NCBI GenBank assembly: GCA_040393065.1
Contig: JBEBUW010000005.1
Span: 24,974 to 88,973, forward strand
Direction: 5' to 3'
DNA length: 64,000 nucleotides
DNA from: JACCWM01 sp040393065
Lineage (GTDB): Bacteria > Myxococcota_A > Bradymonadia > Bradymonadales > Bradymonadaceae
Part shown: positions 33,816 to 42,375 of the stretch, piece by piece
How the letters are laid out: the number at the start of each line of letters is the position of its first letter
Position numbering within the stretch: position 1 is the stretch's first letter
Translations under genes and position numbers: made by a program
Notes under the pieces: model-generated
The model's database searches: none
The model's input: only the letters and a program-made list of their open reading frames with translations
What the model was told of the DNA's origin: nothing

Positions 33816-35057
33816 TCAGGCAGCTTCGTGGAGCGTGGTTTTCAGGTATGCGGCGCTCAGGTAGCAGGCGGAGATGAGTTGTTCGACGTCGTCATCCGTA
33901 ATATCTGCGGGCACGAAACCAGGTAGCAGACGTGTAGGGGTTACGATTCCCTGTTGATTTGCGTGTATATCGACGCGTTCGAGTCGTTGTAAATCTTCCG
34001 CGCTGGCGAGTTCGCGGGGAAGGCGCCAGACGCGTCGGAAGGTGATGTTTTGGATGGTTTTCTGACTGACTTCGCCTTGTAAATATTGTTCATAAAGTTC
34101 ATGCGCTTGATGGTTTTTGAAGATCAGGAGCTCGGGCGAAGTGCCGGCGTCATCGATGCGGATGACTTGTCCTGCGGCAGTTGGCACGAGGACGGCTTTG
34201 CAGGCGTAATGGTCCGGGTCGAGGTTGATGACGGCTTCGAGCGTTTCGAAAGCACTTTGTAAGCGGACAAGTAAATCGAGTTCGATATCCTGGGTTTGTG
34301 AAGGGGCGGGTTGTGAGGGTTCGACCTGGTCGTAGCTTTGCAGATCGATCAGGGCATGGCGTAAAATCAGGAAACTTCCGCGGTGGAACATGAATTCAGG
34401 CCATTGTTTTTCTTGATAACGACCGTTTGAGAATTCGGTTTCGAGGGCGTGAACGAGTTCGGGGACGCGGACATGATCGAGTTGGAGGGCGAGTGGGGCG
34501 GCGTTGATGGAGCCGAAATTGACCAGGCGAAGGGCGACGACGTGGCCGATAACGAAGGGCTGGTTGTATTCGGGAGCATGCAGGAGTTGGTAAGTGTTGT
34601 CGTGGAGGCGACGAAGCAGGAAGCCGTCGCTTTCCAGACGTTCGACTTCGTAGAGATCCCAGTAGGAGCTGGCGAGTGAAGAGATATAGGAGCGGACGCG
34701 TGTGGGCAGAAGGTGTTTCTGGCGGCAGGCGCGTTCGCAGACGGTTTGTCCGGTGATGTCGGCGATGTGGATGGCGGCGAATTCGCGTACATAATCGAGT
34801 GCGCCGCGTGCGATGTGGTCGTCGCTGAATTCATCAAGGTTAAAGTTCAGGATGTGCACCAGATATTCGCGCTGTTTGTCGGTCAGGCGGCGGTCGGCGG
34901 AGTAGCGGAGTTCGTCGAGCATCTGGCTGAATTCATGGAGCCACTGCTCGATTTCTTTTTCTGTCCAGCCTCCGGGTGGATGCGCCATCTGGGCAAATTC
35001 AAGGTGAATGAAGTTGGGAGCGGCCATTTCTTCGGTGTTGTCGGAGTGAATTGTCAT
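33816..35057 (-). CDS. hypothetical protein
   Basis: A 413-residue soluble protein that I do not recognise. It has no signal peptide or membrane span. The N-terminal 130 residues are helical (WTEKEIEQWLHEFSQMLDEL, CERACRQKHLL), the middle is mixed alpha/beta (YQLLHAPEYNQPFVIGHVVA), and the C terminus ends with a helical LISACYLSAAYLKTTL. The composition and even codon phase support a real gene, and AAAGGATACATGCC precedes the ATG. It has no obvious operon partner. Confidence 0.65.
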   Translation of the reverse strand: MTIHSDNTEEMAAPNFIHLEFAQMAHPPGGWTEKEIEQWLHEFSQMLDELRYSADRRLTDKQREYLVHILNFNLDEFSDDHIARGALDYVREFAAIHIADITGQTVCERACRQKHLLPTRVRSYISSLASSYWDLYEVERLESDGFLLRRLHDNTYQLLHAPEYNQPFVIGHVVALRLVNFGSINAAPLALQLDHVRVPELVHALETEFSNGRYQEKQWPEFMFHRGSFLILRHALIDLQSYDQVEPSQPAPSQTQDIELDLLVRLQSAFETLEAVINLDPDHYACKAVLVPTAAGQVIRIDDAGTSPELLIFKNHQAHELYEQYLQGEVSQKTIQNITFRRVWRLPRELASAEDLQRLERVDIHANQQGIVTPTRLLPGFVPADITDDDVEQLISACYLSAAYLKTTLHEAA

Positions 35058-35296
35058 GGCATGTATCCTTTATTTTGGAAGTAACTGCGAAAAATGAAGT
35101 AAGTGAAAAGCATGGAACTGCGTGCCCCTTGAAGATCGGGCGACATGTTTGTTTTCGAGGAATTGCTCGAAAAGTTGCCTTTTATTTTTTAAGGGATTGC
35201 AAAAGAGGGCTTTTGAGGCAGGAAGGCATGAGGTAAGGGCTTGTTGGAAAGCCCATGACGGGTTGTTTTTTGACTATGGAATGCGCGGAAATCCTT

Positions 35297-36319
35297 ATGC
35301 TGGCTGCTTCAGATATTGAAATACTCTCTCATGTGGATGCTTTGTTTGCCGGTGAGCGATCGCTTGCCGAGATCAGTTCGGATTTGATCCGATTGATCGC
35401 TCCGGCAGATGGTTCGGGGCACTGGCCGCACGTATTGGTGGTGTTGCATGTGCTTGAGTCGGGGCGGATTTTTCCGGTGTTAACGTCGGAGGATTTTCCG
35501 GTCGAATTGGCGATGGTTCTGGAAAAAAGTCTGAAAGTGGCGGGACATGCGTTGGGATTTCGGCCGGTCGGGCCGTTGGCTGTGCAGACGATGCAGCTTC
35601 GGCAGCGTTTTGACAGCGAGCGGCGAAAATATGAGCTGGTTTCTGGTCGATTGGCAGCTGGAGTCGAGCAGACGGAGGCGGTGCGCATGCTGGGAGCGTA
35701 TCTGGATACGGGAGCAGCGCCGCTTTTTGTAGAGATGTTTCGCAGCAGTGATGCGGAATTGTTGCGGGCTGCAGAAAATCGCCGGGTAGAACAGCTTGGG
35801 CTTCTTTCCAGTGATGCGGCGTTGGTTGAGATGCTCTGGTGTCATGAGGAGGGCGTTTCTGCCGAGGAGATAAAAGCTCGGTTGGAGACGTTGGCTGAAG
35901 CCATCGGGAAAAACCCGGCGAATCTGTTGGTGCGTGCGCTTGGTGGTCAGGACGTCGAGCAGCAGTTGGTTGCGGCCGGGTTGGTCGGCTACCTGCGTTT
36001 GTACGATCTGGTGCCGCATCTGCTGCGGCTGGTACTTGCGGATGCGAAAATTACGGTGCAGGCGGCCGTGATTGCGGCGCGTTTGTCGCCGGAAATGGCG
36101 CGGCAGATGCTCTCTGATTTGCTGGTGGATATGATGTACGGCAATCCCGAAGATCCGGATATGGAGATTACGGCCGCGCGCGAAAGAACGATTGTGACGG
36201 CGCGATGTGTGCTTCCATTGATTGGAAGTCCGTTGCCGGCGGTTGAAGCCCGGGATATTCCGTCGTCTGCGGTGCCGGAGTTGGTGGAGCGACTCTGGAA
36301 ATTGTGGAGCGCAATGTAA
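35297..36319 (+). CDS. hypothetical helical-repeat-like protein
   Basis: A 340-residue protein, almost entirely helical and leucine-rich, with repeated blocks such as LVGYLRLYDLVPHLLRLVL, QAAVIAARLSPEMARQMLSD and AVPELVERLWKLW that recall HEAT-type repeats. No signal peptide or catalytic motif is visible. I chose ATG 35297 because GGAAATCCTT precedes it; earlier in-frame ATGs at 35255 and 35276 lack a site. HEAT-like scaffolding is a guess from helix spacing only. Confidence 0.6.
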   Translation: MLAASDIEILSHVDALFAGERSLAEISSDLIRLIAPADGSGHWPHVLVVLHVLESGRIFPVLTSEDFPVELAMVLEKSLKVAGHALGFRPVGPLAVQTMQLRQRFDSERRKYELVSGRLAAGVEQTEAVRMLGAYLDTGAAPLFVEMFRSSDAELLRAAENRRVEQLGLLSSDAALVEMLWCHEEGVSAEEIKARLETLAEAIGKNPANLLVRALGGQDVEQQLVAAGLVGYLRLYDLVPHLLRLVLADAKITVQAAVIAARLSPEMARQMLSDLLVDMMYGNPEDPDMEITAARERTIVTARCVLPLIGSPLPAVEARDIPSSAVPELVERLWKLWSAM

Positions 36320-36582
36320 GAAGTGTACGCGCTGGCAGGGAAAATCCGTTAAACCTTGGCTCGAGCGCATACCATTTGTGAAACAAATCGCTGTGGTTCG
36401 AGTGTTTTTAAGACGGCGCACTTTGTGCGGAAAATACTGGTTTTGTGATAAAGAGCTTGAATTAAGCGTGTGAACGGGGCAGTTGCTTGTGGCTTGCCGC
36501 TGTCTTTGGGCTGCGCTATGGTTCGCCGCTGCGAAGCGGTTGGCAGAAATCGTTGTTTGGCGTGAACGTAACGAGGGTTTTC

Positions 36583-37404
36583 ATGAATTTAGCCTATTAT
36601 CATCTTCTCGGACATATTTTTGTAGCGGTTCATGCCTGTCATTCACAGGCAGAAGCGCGTGATACGCTCGCCAAAGTCGGCTTTGGCAAGGAACTTGTGG
36701 AGCGTGGCCGTAAGCTGGTCGAAGAAGGTGAAGCGCTTATCGCTCGCCGTTTGGACGAGGAAGGCGAAGATCGGACGATTGAGCATGGCCTGCATGTTGC
36801 GGTGACCGAACTTGAGATGTGGCAGCGCTCGGTAGAGTATCTTGTGAAGCGCAAGCTTGATAATACGCAGCTTGTGGAGCTGACTTTTGGGTATGATCTG
36901 CATGCGGAAGAACACACACTGACGGCGGTTGCACGTGCGCTTCGTACGTTGTCGATGCTGCGGACGCGGCCGGATGTGCAGGAGACTTTTAGCAGTCCGC
37001 GGGCTATGCATGATCAGTTGGTGACGGGTTGGACGCTTCTGAATAAGGTGTTTCGATATACGAAGTTGCGTCTAGCACCGGGAGTAGGCTCGAATAAAAA
37101 CGGTGCTGTTTTTGAAGCGCTGGCACGCCATGAAGCTGCGATGACGGCATGGCTTCAGGATTTGCAGACGGCGACAGGAAAAATGAGCGATAAACCGAAA
37201 ATGCTCGGTTTTATCGGATTTTTGCCGGCCGGTGTGGGGCTGCCGCTTGGTGGCGCAGCGCATGACGTGGTTTTGCATGAACAGGCACGGCGCGCGGCTC
37301 CCAATCCGGCGGATGCGCGACCGACTTCGGGCTGGTCCGCCGGCCGTCAGGGCAGGAATCGGGAAAATTTGGGGAAGGGATTCATCGAGCCTACGTTTCA
37401 TTGA
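36583..37404 (+). CDS. hypothetical helical protein
   Basis: A 273-residue protein of unknown function. The start region MNLAYYHLLGHIFVAVHACH is mildly hydrophobic; then long amphipathic helices follow (KELVERGRKLVEEGEALIAR, LHVAVTELEMWQRSVEYLVK, ALRTLSMLRTRPDV). The last 60 residues are Gly/Pro/Arg-rich and likely disordered. ATG 36583 follows GAGGGTTTTC. It lies 110 bases upstream of the DnaJ-family gene in the same direction, so the two may be co-expressed. Confidence 0.6.
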   Translation: MNLAYYHLLGHIFVAVHACHSQAEARDTLAKVGFGKELVERGRKLVEEGEALIARRLDEEGEDRTIEHGLHVAVTELEMWQRSVEYLVKRKLDNTQLVELTFGYDLHAEEHTLTAVARALRTLSMLRTRPDVQETFSSPRAMHDQLVTGWTLLNKVFRYTKLRLAPGVGSNKNGAVFEALARHEAAMTAWLQDLQTATGKMSDKPKMLGFIGFLPAGVGLPLGGAAHDVVLHEQARRAAPNPADARPTSGWSAGRQGRNRENLGKGFIEPTFH

Positions 37405-37514
37405 TGTAGAGACAAGGTAATTGCTCCGACAGACGCTGCTTGCAGGGTCTGTCGGGAGCAGGTGGCTGTCTGGAGAAAGTTCTTGTGATCGTTTCATGCC
37501 GTTAAGCACCCATT

Positions 37515-38471
37515 ATGCATACAGAACTCTATGATATTCTGGGCGTTTCGCGAGGCGCCGATGACGACACGATCAAAAGTGCGTATCGGAAGCTTGCGCT
37601 CAAATATCATCCGGATACAAACCCTGGAAATGCCGAGGCTGAGGAGACTTTCAAGAAGGTAACCGCGGCTTTTGAGGTGTTAAAAGATCCTGAAAAACGC
37701 AAACTCTATGATGAGTTTGGGATGGATGGATTGCGGGAAGGTTTTGACCCGGCGGCGGCTCGTCAGTATGCGCGCTGGCAGGCACAGGGCGCAGATGGAG
37801 TGCGGTTTCGGACTCGTTCGTCGCCGGGAGCATCGGCCAGCTTCCAGGATATATTCGGGGATATTTTCGGCGGGCGTAGTCCGTTTGATACAAGTGATTA
37901 CAGCAATTTCGGCGGTTTTCATGCGCCGGTTCGAGGCAGTGATATTTCTGCACGGCTGGACATCGATTTTATGACGGCGGTCCGCGGAGGCCAGATTGAA
38001 TTTTCGGTGCAGGGGCGTTCGCTGAAGGTTCGGATTCCGGCAGGAGCGGACAACGGAGAGCGCTTGCGTTTGAAGGGGCAGGGTTCGCCGGCGCCGGAAA
38101 CCCCGCAGGGGCGTGGAACGGCCGGGGATTTGCTGCTGGAATTGCATGTTCAGCCGCATCCGCTGCTTCGGCGTGAAGGTCTGCATCTATATCTGGAGCT
38201 GCCGATTACGATCACGGAGGCGATCATGGGGGCGCGGCTGACAGTGCCGACGCCGCATGGCGAATTTACGGTGACGGTGCCGGAGGGTGTGCATTCGGGT
38301 GCGCGTTTGCGTTTGAAGGAACAGGGTATCGAGCGCAACGGTAAGAAAGGACATTTTTTTGTGGTGTTACAGATTCAGGCGCCGGACCATATTGATGATG
38401 AAATCCGCGAGGCTGCTGAGATTCTGGCCAAAGGCTACACCGAAGAAGTGCGGCGCAATATTACTTTGTAG
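37515..38471 (+). CDS. DnaJ-family co-chaperone without zinc domain (CbpA-like)
   Basis: A 318-residue J-domain protein. Residues 4-68 form the J domain with the HPD triad in LKYHPDTNPGN, which stimulates DnaK ATPase. A Gly/Phe-containing linker (GASASFQDIFGDIFGG) follows, then two C-terminal substrate-binding beta domains (LKVRIPAGADNGERLRLKGQG, LTVPTPHGEFTVTVPEG). The four CxxCxGxG zinc repeats of true DnaJ are absent, so it is CbpA-type. It sits upstream of clpP in the same direction, a protein-quality-control neighbourhood consistent with the sigma-32-type factor in this window. Confidence 0.9.
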   Translation: MHTELYDILGVSRGADDDTIKSAYRKLALKYHPDTNPGNAEAEETFKKVTAAFEVLKDPEKRKLYDEFGMDGLREGFDPAAARQYARWQAQGADGVRFRTRSSPGASASFQDIFGDIFGGRSPFDTSDYSNFGGFHAPVRGSDISARLDIDFMTAVRGGQIEFSVQGRSLKVRIPAGADNGERLRLKGQGSPAPETPQGRGTAGDLLLELHVQPHPLLRREGLHLYLELPITITEAIMGARLTVPTPHGEFTVTVPEGVHSGARLRLKEQGIERNGKKGHFFVVLQIQAPDHIDDEIREAAEILAKGYTEEVRRNITL

Positions 38472-38628
38472 ACGAGTTTTCGTGAGGGATTTGAGAGAAT
38501 CATTGATTGTCTCTTAAATGTTCTTATCGTACTGAAAATTAAATGTGCATGTTTCAGGTTGTTCTCATGCAGCATGTGCTGGCTTGAATGATCGAACGAA
38601 TTTTGACTTTTGCCAAAGGTTATTGAGA

Positions 38629-39255
38629 ATGTCTTTTATCCCTTACGTTGTCGAACAAACTCATCGTGGCGAGCGAGGCTGGGATATTTACAGCCGATTG
38701 CTGAAAGATCGGATCGTATTTCTGGGCACACAGGTAACGGATGATGTGGCCAATGCGATTATCGCGCAGTTTCTTTTTCTGGAGAGCGAAGATCCCGAGA
38801 AAGAAATCAGTCTGTATATCAACTCGCCGGGTGGCAGCGTGACGGCAGGTCTGGCGATTTACGACACGATGCAATACGTGCGGCCGAAAGTGACGACGAT
38901 TTGTATGGGGCAGGCGGCTTCGATGGGTGCGTTGCTTTTGACGGCGGGTGCAACCGGAAAGCGGTTTGCATTGCCGAATGCTCGGATTTTGATCCATCAG
39001 CCGATGATGCACGGTGGCATGGGCGGCCAGGCGACGGATATCGATATTCAGGCGCGTGAGATTTTGCGGTTGCGTGAAAAGCTCAATGATATTCTGGTAA
39101 AGCACACAGGCCAGACGCTTGAGCGCATCGAAAAAGATACAGATCGCGATTATTATATGAGCGCGATTGAGGCCAAAGAATATGGTCTGATCGATACGGT
39201 TCTGGAGCCGCATGCGGGCCTGGCCGGTGTTGAAGCGCTGGCTTCTGCGAAATAA
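38629..39255 (+). CDS. clpP: ATP-dependent Clp protease proteolytic subunit
   Basis: A 208-residue ClpP serine protease that assembles into a tetradecamer fed by Clp ATPases. The catalytic Ser is in GQAASMGALLL (about residue 98), the His in LIHQPMMHGG (about 123) and the Asp near SAIEAKEYGLID. YINSPGGSVTAGLAIYDTM is the family signature. ATG 38629 gives the normal N terminus (MSFIPYVVEQ) without an obvious propeptide; an open frame extends upstream to 38545 but is Cys-rich and unlikely. No clpX follows; the next gene is convergent. Confidence 0.96.
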   Translation: MSFIPYVVEQTHRGERGWDIYSRLLKDRIVFLGTQVTDDVANAIIAQFLFLESEDPEKEISLYINSPGGSVTAGLAIYDTMQYVRPKVTTICMGQAASMGALLLTAGATGKRFALPNARILIHQPMMHGGMGGQATDIDIQAREILRLREKLNDILVKHTGQTLERIEKDTDRDYYMSAIEAKEYGLIDTVLEPHAGLAGVEALASAK

Positions 39256-39273
39256 GCTGCGCTTCAGATATTT

Positions 39274-39318
39274 ATCTTGAGCTTTGTCCGAGCAGGGCGA
39301 TCAGACAAAGCTCAAGAT
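39274..39318. terminator. stem-loop shared by clpP and the convergent prenyltransferase gene
   Basis: Perfect 15-bp arms ATCTTGAGCTTTGTC (39274-39288) and GACAAAGCTCAAGAT (39304-39318). The right arm is coding for the last residues of the leftward gene and the TGA stop is in the loop. A T-run is missing on both strands, so terminator function is less certain. Confidence 0.55.
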
Positions 39319-40287
39319 CAGCATGACAAGTCCCCATAATGCTAGGTTGATGACGAAGGATTTATCGTGCGTCAGCAGATCGGTGGGACTTTCCAGCGTG
39401 TTGCGCTTAATGAGCTGGTAAAATCGAGTAATTCCAAAGACAGCAAAGGGGATCGTAATCGGCAGATACGCGCTGGCGAAAGGTGTTTGTTGTGTGCGTA
39501 AGGGCTGATCGGGCAAGGCTGCGGTCAGGGTGTAAATCGTGTACACGGCAATGGTGAGTCCGGCTGTGAACAAGACGCCAAAGTCGAGGTGTTCTGCGCG
39601 GTAGCGTTCGAGCACTTTTCTGGTGGAGGCGATGTCTCCTGCCTGAAACATGTTGAATTCATGTTGCCTTTTGCCAAGGCCGAGATAGAGCGCCAGGAAA
39701 AAGGTGCAGGCCAGCAGCCATTCGGACATATAGACGTCGATGGCCAGGGCGCCGGCAATAACGCGGAGTACAAATCCAATGGCGATGATGCTGACGTCGA
39801 TAAATGCCAGATGTTTTAGCTGGATCGAGTAGGCTAGATTCAGGGCGAGGTAGGTGCCGAGGACAGCGGCAAAACCCGGGTCAATGAACAGGGCTGCGAG
39901 GATGCTGCCGGGGCCGAGAATGATTGCTGCGGTGCGAGCAATGTTGAGCGGAAGTTTTCCGCTGGCTATCGGGCGATTACACTTGGTGGGATGGGTACGA
40001 TCTTTGTCGACATCAAAAATATCGTTGATCAGGTACACCGTTCCGGCAACCAGACAGAATAAAAATGCCGCCGTCAGCCCCAGTGCTAGTTTGGAGCCGT
40101 CTAGAAAGGATTTGGAGAAAAATAAGGGAGCCAGCACAAATAGATTTTTTATCCATTGGTGTGGTCTTAAGCTGCGGACCAGGGCGGACGCTATGGATCT
40201 GGTGTTGACAGGCGTCCGGTCTATGTCGGTTTCGGGACGCATGTCATGTTCAACGTCGGCCGTACGTGTCGGTTCAGAACTGAGCAT
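39301..40287 (-). CDS. UbiA-family prenyltransferase, decaprenyl-phosphate phosphoribosyltransferase-like
   Basis: A 328-residue integral membrane protein of the UbiA superfamily with about eight or nine spans. The first Asp-rich motif is NDIFDVDKDRTHPTKCNRPI (near residue 87), and HQWIKNLFVLAPLFFS is typical of the DPPR synthase branch that transfers phosphoribose from PRPP to a polyprenyl phosphate, giving the precursor of decaprenyl-phospho-arabinose. I chose ATG 40287 because GCGGAAATTG precedes it; a TTG 24 bases upstream is possible. The exact lipid acceptor is inferred from family similarity. Confidence 0.8.
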   Translation of the reverse strand: MLSSEPTRTADVEHDMRPETDIDRTPVNTRSIASALVRSLRPHQWIKNLFVLAPLFFSKSFLDGSKLALGLTAAFLFCLVAGTVYLINDIFDVDKDRTHPTKCNRPIASGKLPLNIARTAAIILGPGSILAALFIDPGFAAVLGTYLALNLAYSIQLKHLAFIDVSIIAIGFVLRVIAGALAIDVYMSEWLLACTFFLALYLGLGKRQHEFNMFQAGDIASTRKVLERYRAEHLDFGVLFTAGLTIAVYTIYTLTAALPDQPLRTQQTPFASAYLPITIPFAVFGITRFYQLIKRNTLESPTDLLTHDKSFVINLALWGLVMLILSFV

Positions 40288-40510
40288 CAATTTCCGCTGG
40301 AGATTTTTCAAACACTGAGGTTAGGTAGCTCGATCGGGAGCCTGGAATTTGCGGGCACAAAACACGCACTGGCGAGGTTACTGTTGCGTCGACTCGCCGC
40401 ACCCGCATGGAGTGCTGGTGTGGGTATTGTCGTTGATCTTCATAAATATTCAACCAGCAGCGTGTCAACGTAAGTGTTGAATCTTCGTTTTCTTAATTTG
40501 TACGTAAACT

Positions 40511-42016
40511 ATGTCGATAAACTTCGATCAAGATGTCTGGAAACTCGTTGTATTGGCGGCGTATTTCCTGACGCTTTTACTGCTTTCTTTTTATGGCTCT
40601 CACCGTTATGTGATGGTGCATCTCTATCAGAAGTTTGGAGGTAAAGATCCAGAGCCGGCAAGGAAATTCGCGGAAAATGAGCTGCCGTTCGTGACGATTC
40701 AGCTGCCTCTTTATAATGAGCGCTATGTTGCGGAACGCGTCATTCAGGCTGTTTGCGGGCTGGATTATCCGCGAGATCGGTTGGAAATTCAGGTTCTGGA
40801 TGATTCGACCGATGATACGACGGATATTGCGTCGGCGGCCGTTGAGCATTTTCGCGCCCGGGGAATCGATATTCATTTGATCCATCGAACCAATCGGTCG
40901 GGCTACAAGGCGGGAGCGTTGCAAGCAGGCCTGGAGATTGCTCGCGGTGAGTTTGTAGCGGTTTTTGACGCTGATTTTGTGCCGCAGTCAGACTTTTTGC
41001 GCAAAACTATCGATCATTTTACGGATCCAAAAATCGGGATGGTGCAGGCGCGGTGGGGATATATCAATCGCGATTATAGCATGCTGACAAGGGCTCAGGC
41101 GGTGTTGTTGGATGGCCATTTTGTGCTGGAGCACACTGCGAGAAATCGTTCTGGCCGATTTTTTAATTTCAATGGGACGGCCGGAATCTGGCGAAAATCG
41201 ACGATTGCTGATGCTGGCGGCTGGGAGCATCACACGCTGACGGAAGATCTGGACCTGTCTTATCGCGCGCAGCTCAAGGGCTGGAAGTTTGTGTTTTTGC
41301 GCGATCTGGTGGTGCCGAGTGAAATTCCAGTCGAAATGAATGCTTTTAAAGCGCAGCAACATCGCTGGGCCAAAGGTTCGATGCAGACGGCATTAAAACT
41401 TTTGCCACGTGTTTTGCGTAGTGATCTGTCTTTTAGCGTGAAGTTGGAAGCATTTCGGCATTTGACGAGCAATATCGCGTATTTGTTGATGCTTGTTCTG
41501 GCGTTGTTGATGCCGCTTGCAACGCTGGTGCGTGTTCAACATGGCTGGCACGAAGTGATGTTGCTTGATGTGCCGATTTTTATGAGCGCGACTTTTTCAG
41601 TTTGCTATTTTTACTGGGTTTCGCAGCGGGAAATCGGGCGTAGTCGGCTCGATATACTTCGACAGCTACCGGCAGTTCTGGGCGTCGGGATTGGCGTTTC
41701 GGTTAATAATGCCAAGGGCGTGCTTGAGGCGCTGGTGGGTTATAAGACGCCGTTTGTGCGGACTCCAAAGTATGCGATTGAACAGCGTGGCGGCGCGGGG
41801 TGGCGTTCTAAGCTGTATATTCGTCGGGCGAACCTGGTTTTGTTGCTGGAGTTTGGGCTGGGACTGTGGTTTTCGTTTGCGATCTGGGTCATTTTTATCG
41901 ATGCGCGCTATAACGGGTATAGCTTGCCGTTTTTGATGTTGTTCCAGTTCGGATATTTCTATGTGGCGCTGCTGAGTGTAATTCAGTCACTGATGGTCAG
42001 GCGTGTGCGGGGGTAG
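40511..42016 (+). CDS. membrane glycosyltransferase, GT2 cellulose-synthase-like
   Basis: A 501-residue processive-type family 2 glycosyltransferase. One N-terminal span (VLAAYFLTLLLLSFYG) precedes a GT-A domain with QLPLYNERYVAERVI, VLDDSTDD, VFDADFVP, EDLDLSYRAQLKGW and QQHRWAKGSM, the last matching the Q-x-x-R-W acceptor motif. Four or more spans form the C-terminal half. Close relatives act on ceramide, mannan or beta-glucan substrates, so the product cannot be named. It is divergent from the UbiA-type gene, suggesting a shared envelope-glycolipid theme, which is inference. Confidence 0.85.
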   Translation: MSINFDQDVWKLVVLAAYFLTLLLLSFYGSHRYVMVHLYQKFGGKDPEPARKFAENELPFVTIQLPLYNERYVAERVIQAVCGLDYPRDRLEIQVLDDSTDDTTDIASAAVEHFRARGIDIHLIHRTNRSGYKAGALQAGLEIARGEFVAVFDADFVPQSDFLRKTIDHFTDPKIGMVQARWGYINRDYSMLTRAQAVLLDGHFVLEHTARNRSGRFFNFNGTAGIWRKSTIADAGGWEHHTLTEDLDLSYRAQLKGWKFVFLRDLVVPSEIPVEMNAFKAQQHRWAKGSMQTALKLLPRVLRSDLSFSVKLEAFRHLTSNIAYLLMLVLALLMPLATLVRVQHGWHEVMLLDVPIFMSATFSVCYFYWVSQREIGRSRLDILRQLPAVLGVGIGVSVNNAKGVLEALVGYKTPFVRTPKYAIEQRGGAGWRSKLYIRRANLVLLLEFGLGLWFSFAIWVIFIDARYNGYSLPFLMLFQFGYFYVALLSVIQSLMVRRVRG

Positions 42017-42057
42017 GGTTGGCTGCAGAGAATGTGTAGGGGAGTAGAAGTGGGGGC

Positions 42058-42130
42058 TTGCACGCGGGGTGCGTGGCCCGGAATATGGCATGGTATAAGG
42101 CTCGGGTAGGGGTAGAGCCCCGTCTTACGG
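42058..42130 (+). repeat. structured GCAC/GTGC repeat, copy 4
   Basis: It starts TTGCACGCGGGGTGCGTGG, then CCCGGAATATGGCATGG, TATAAGGCTC and GAGCCCCGTCTTA. GGCTC and GAGCC can pair around an 11-base loop. It lies about 245 bases from the 3' end of the leftward RAYT-like gene. Confidence 0.75.
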
Positions 42131-42375
42131 AAGTAAAATGGGTGAAAACTGTTCGTTGGACAGTGGGTTTTGCAGAGGGTGATCGGTCTGCGGTTGGTCA
42201 CTTTCGGAGAACACGAAATTTTCGCGGAAACGATGGAAACTCTTGGGGGATAGCCGTGGATAGGATATTGAGAGGCATACTGCGGCATAGACCGGCAGAT
42301 TGGCGAACTTCCAGATAATTTACCAGGTAGCCTGGGGTTCTGTTTTGTGAGATTGAGCGTTCAAATAGAGAATTA

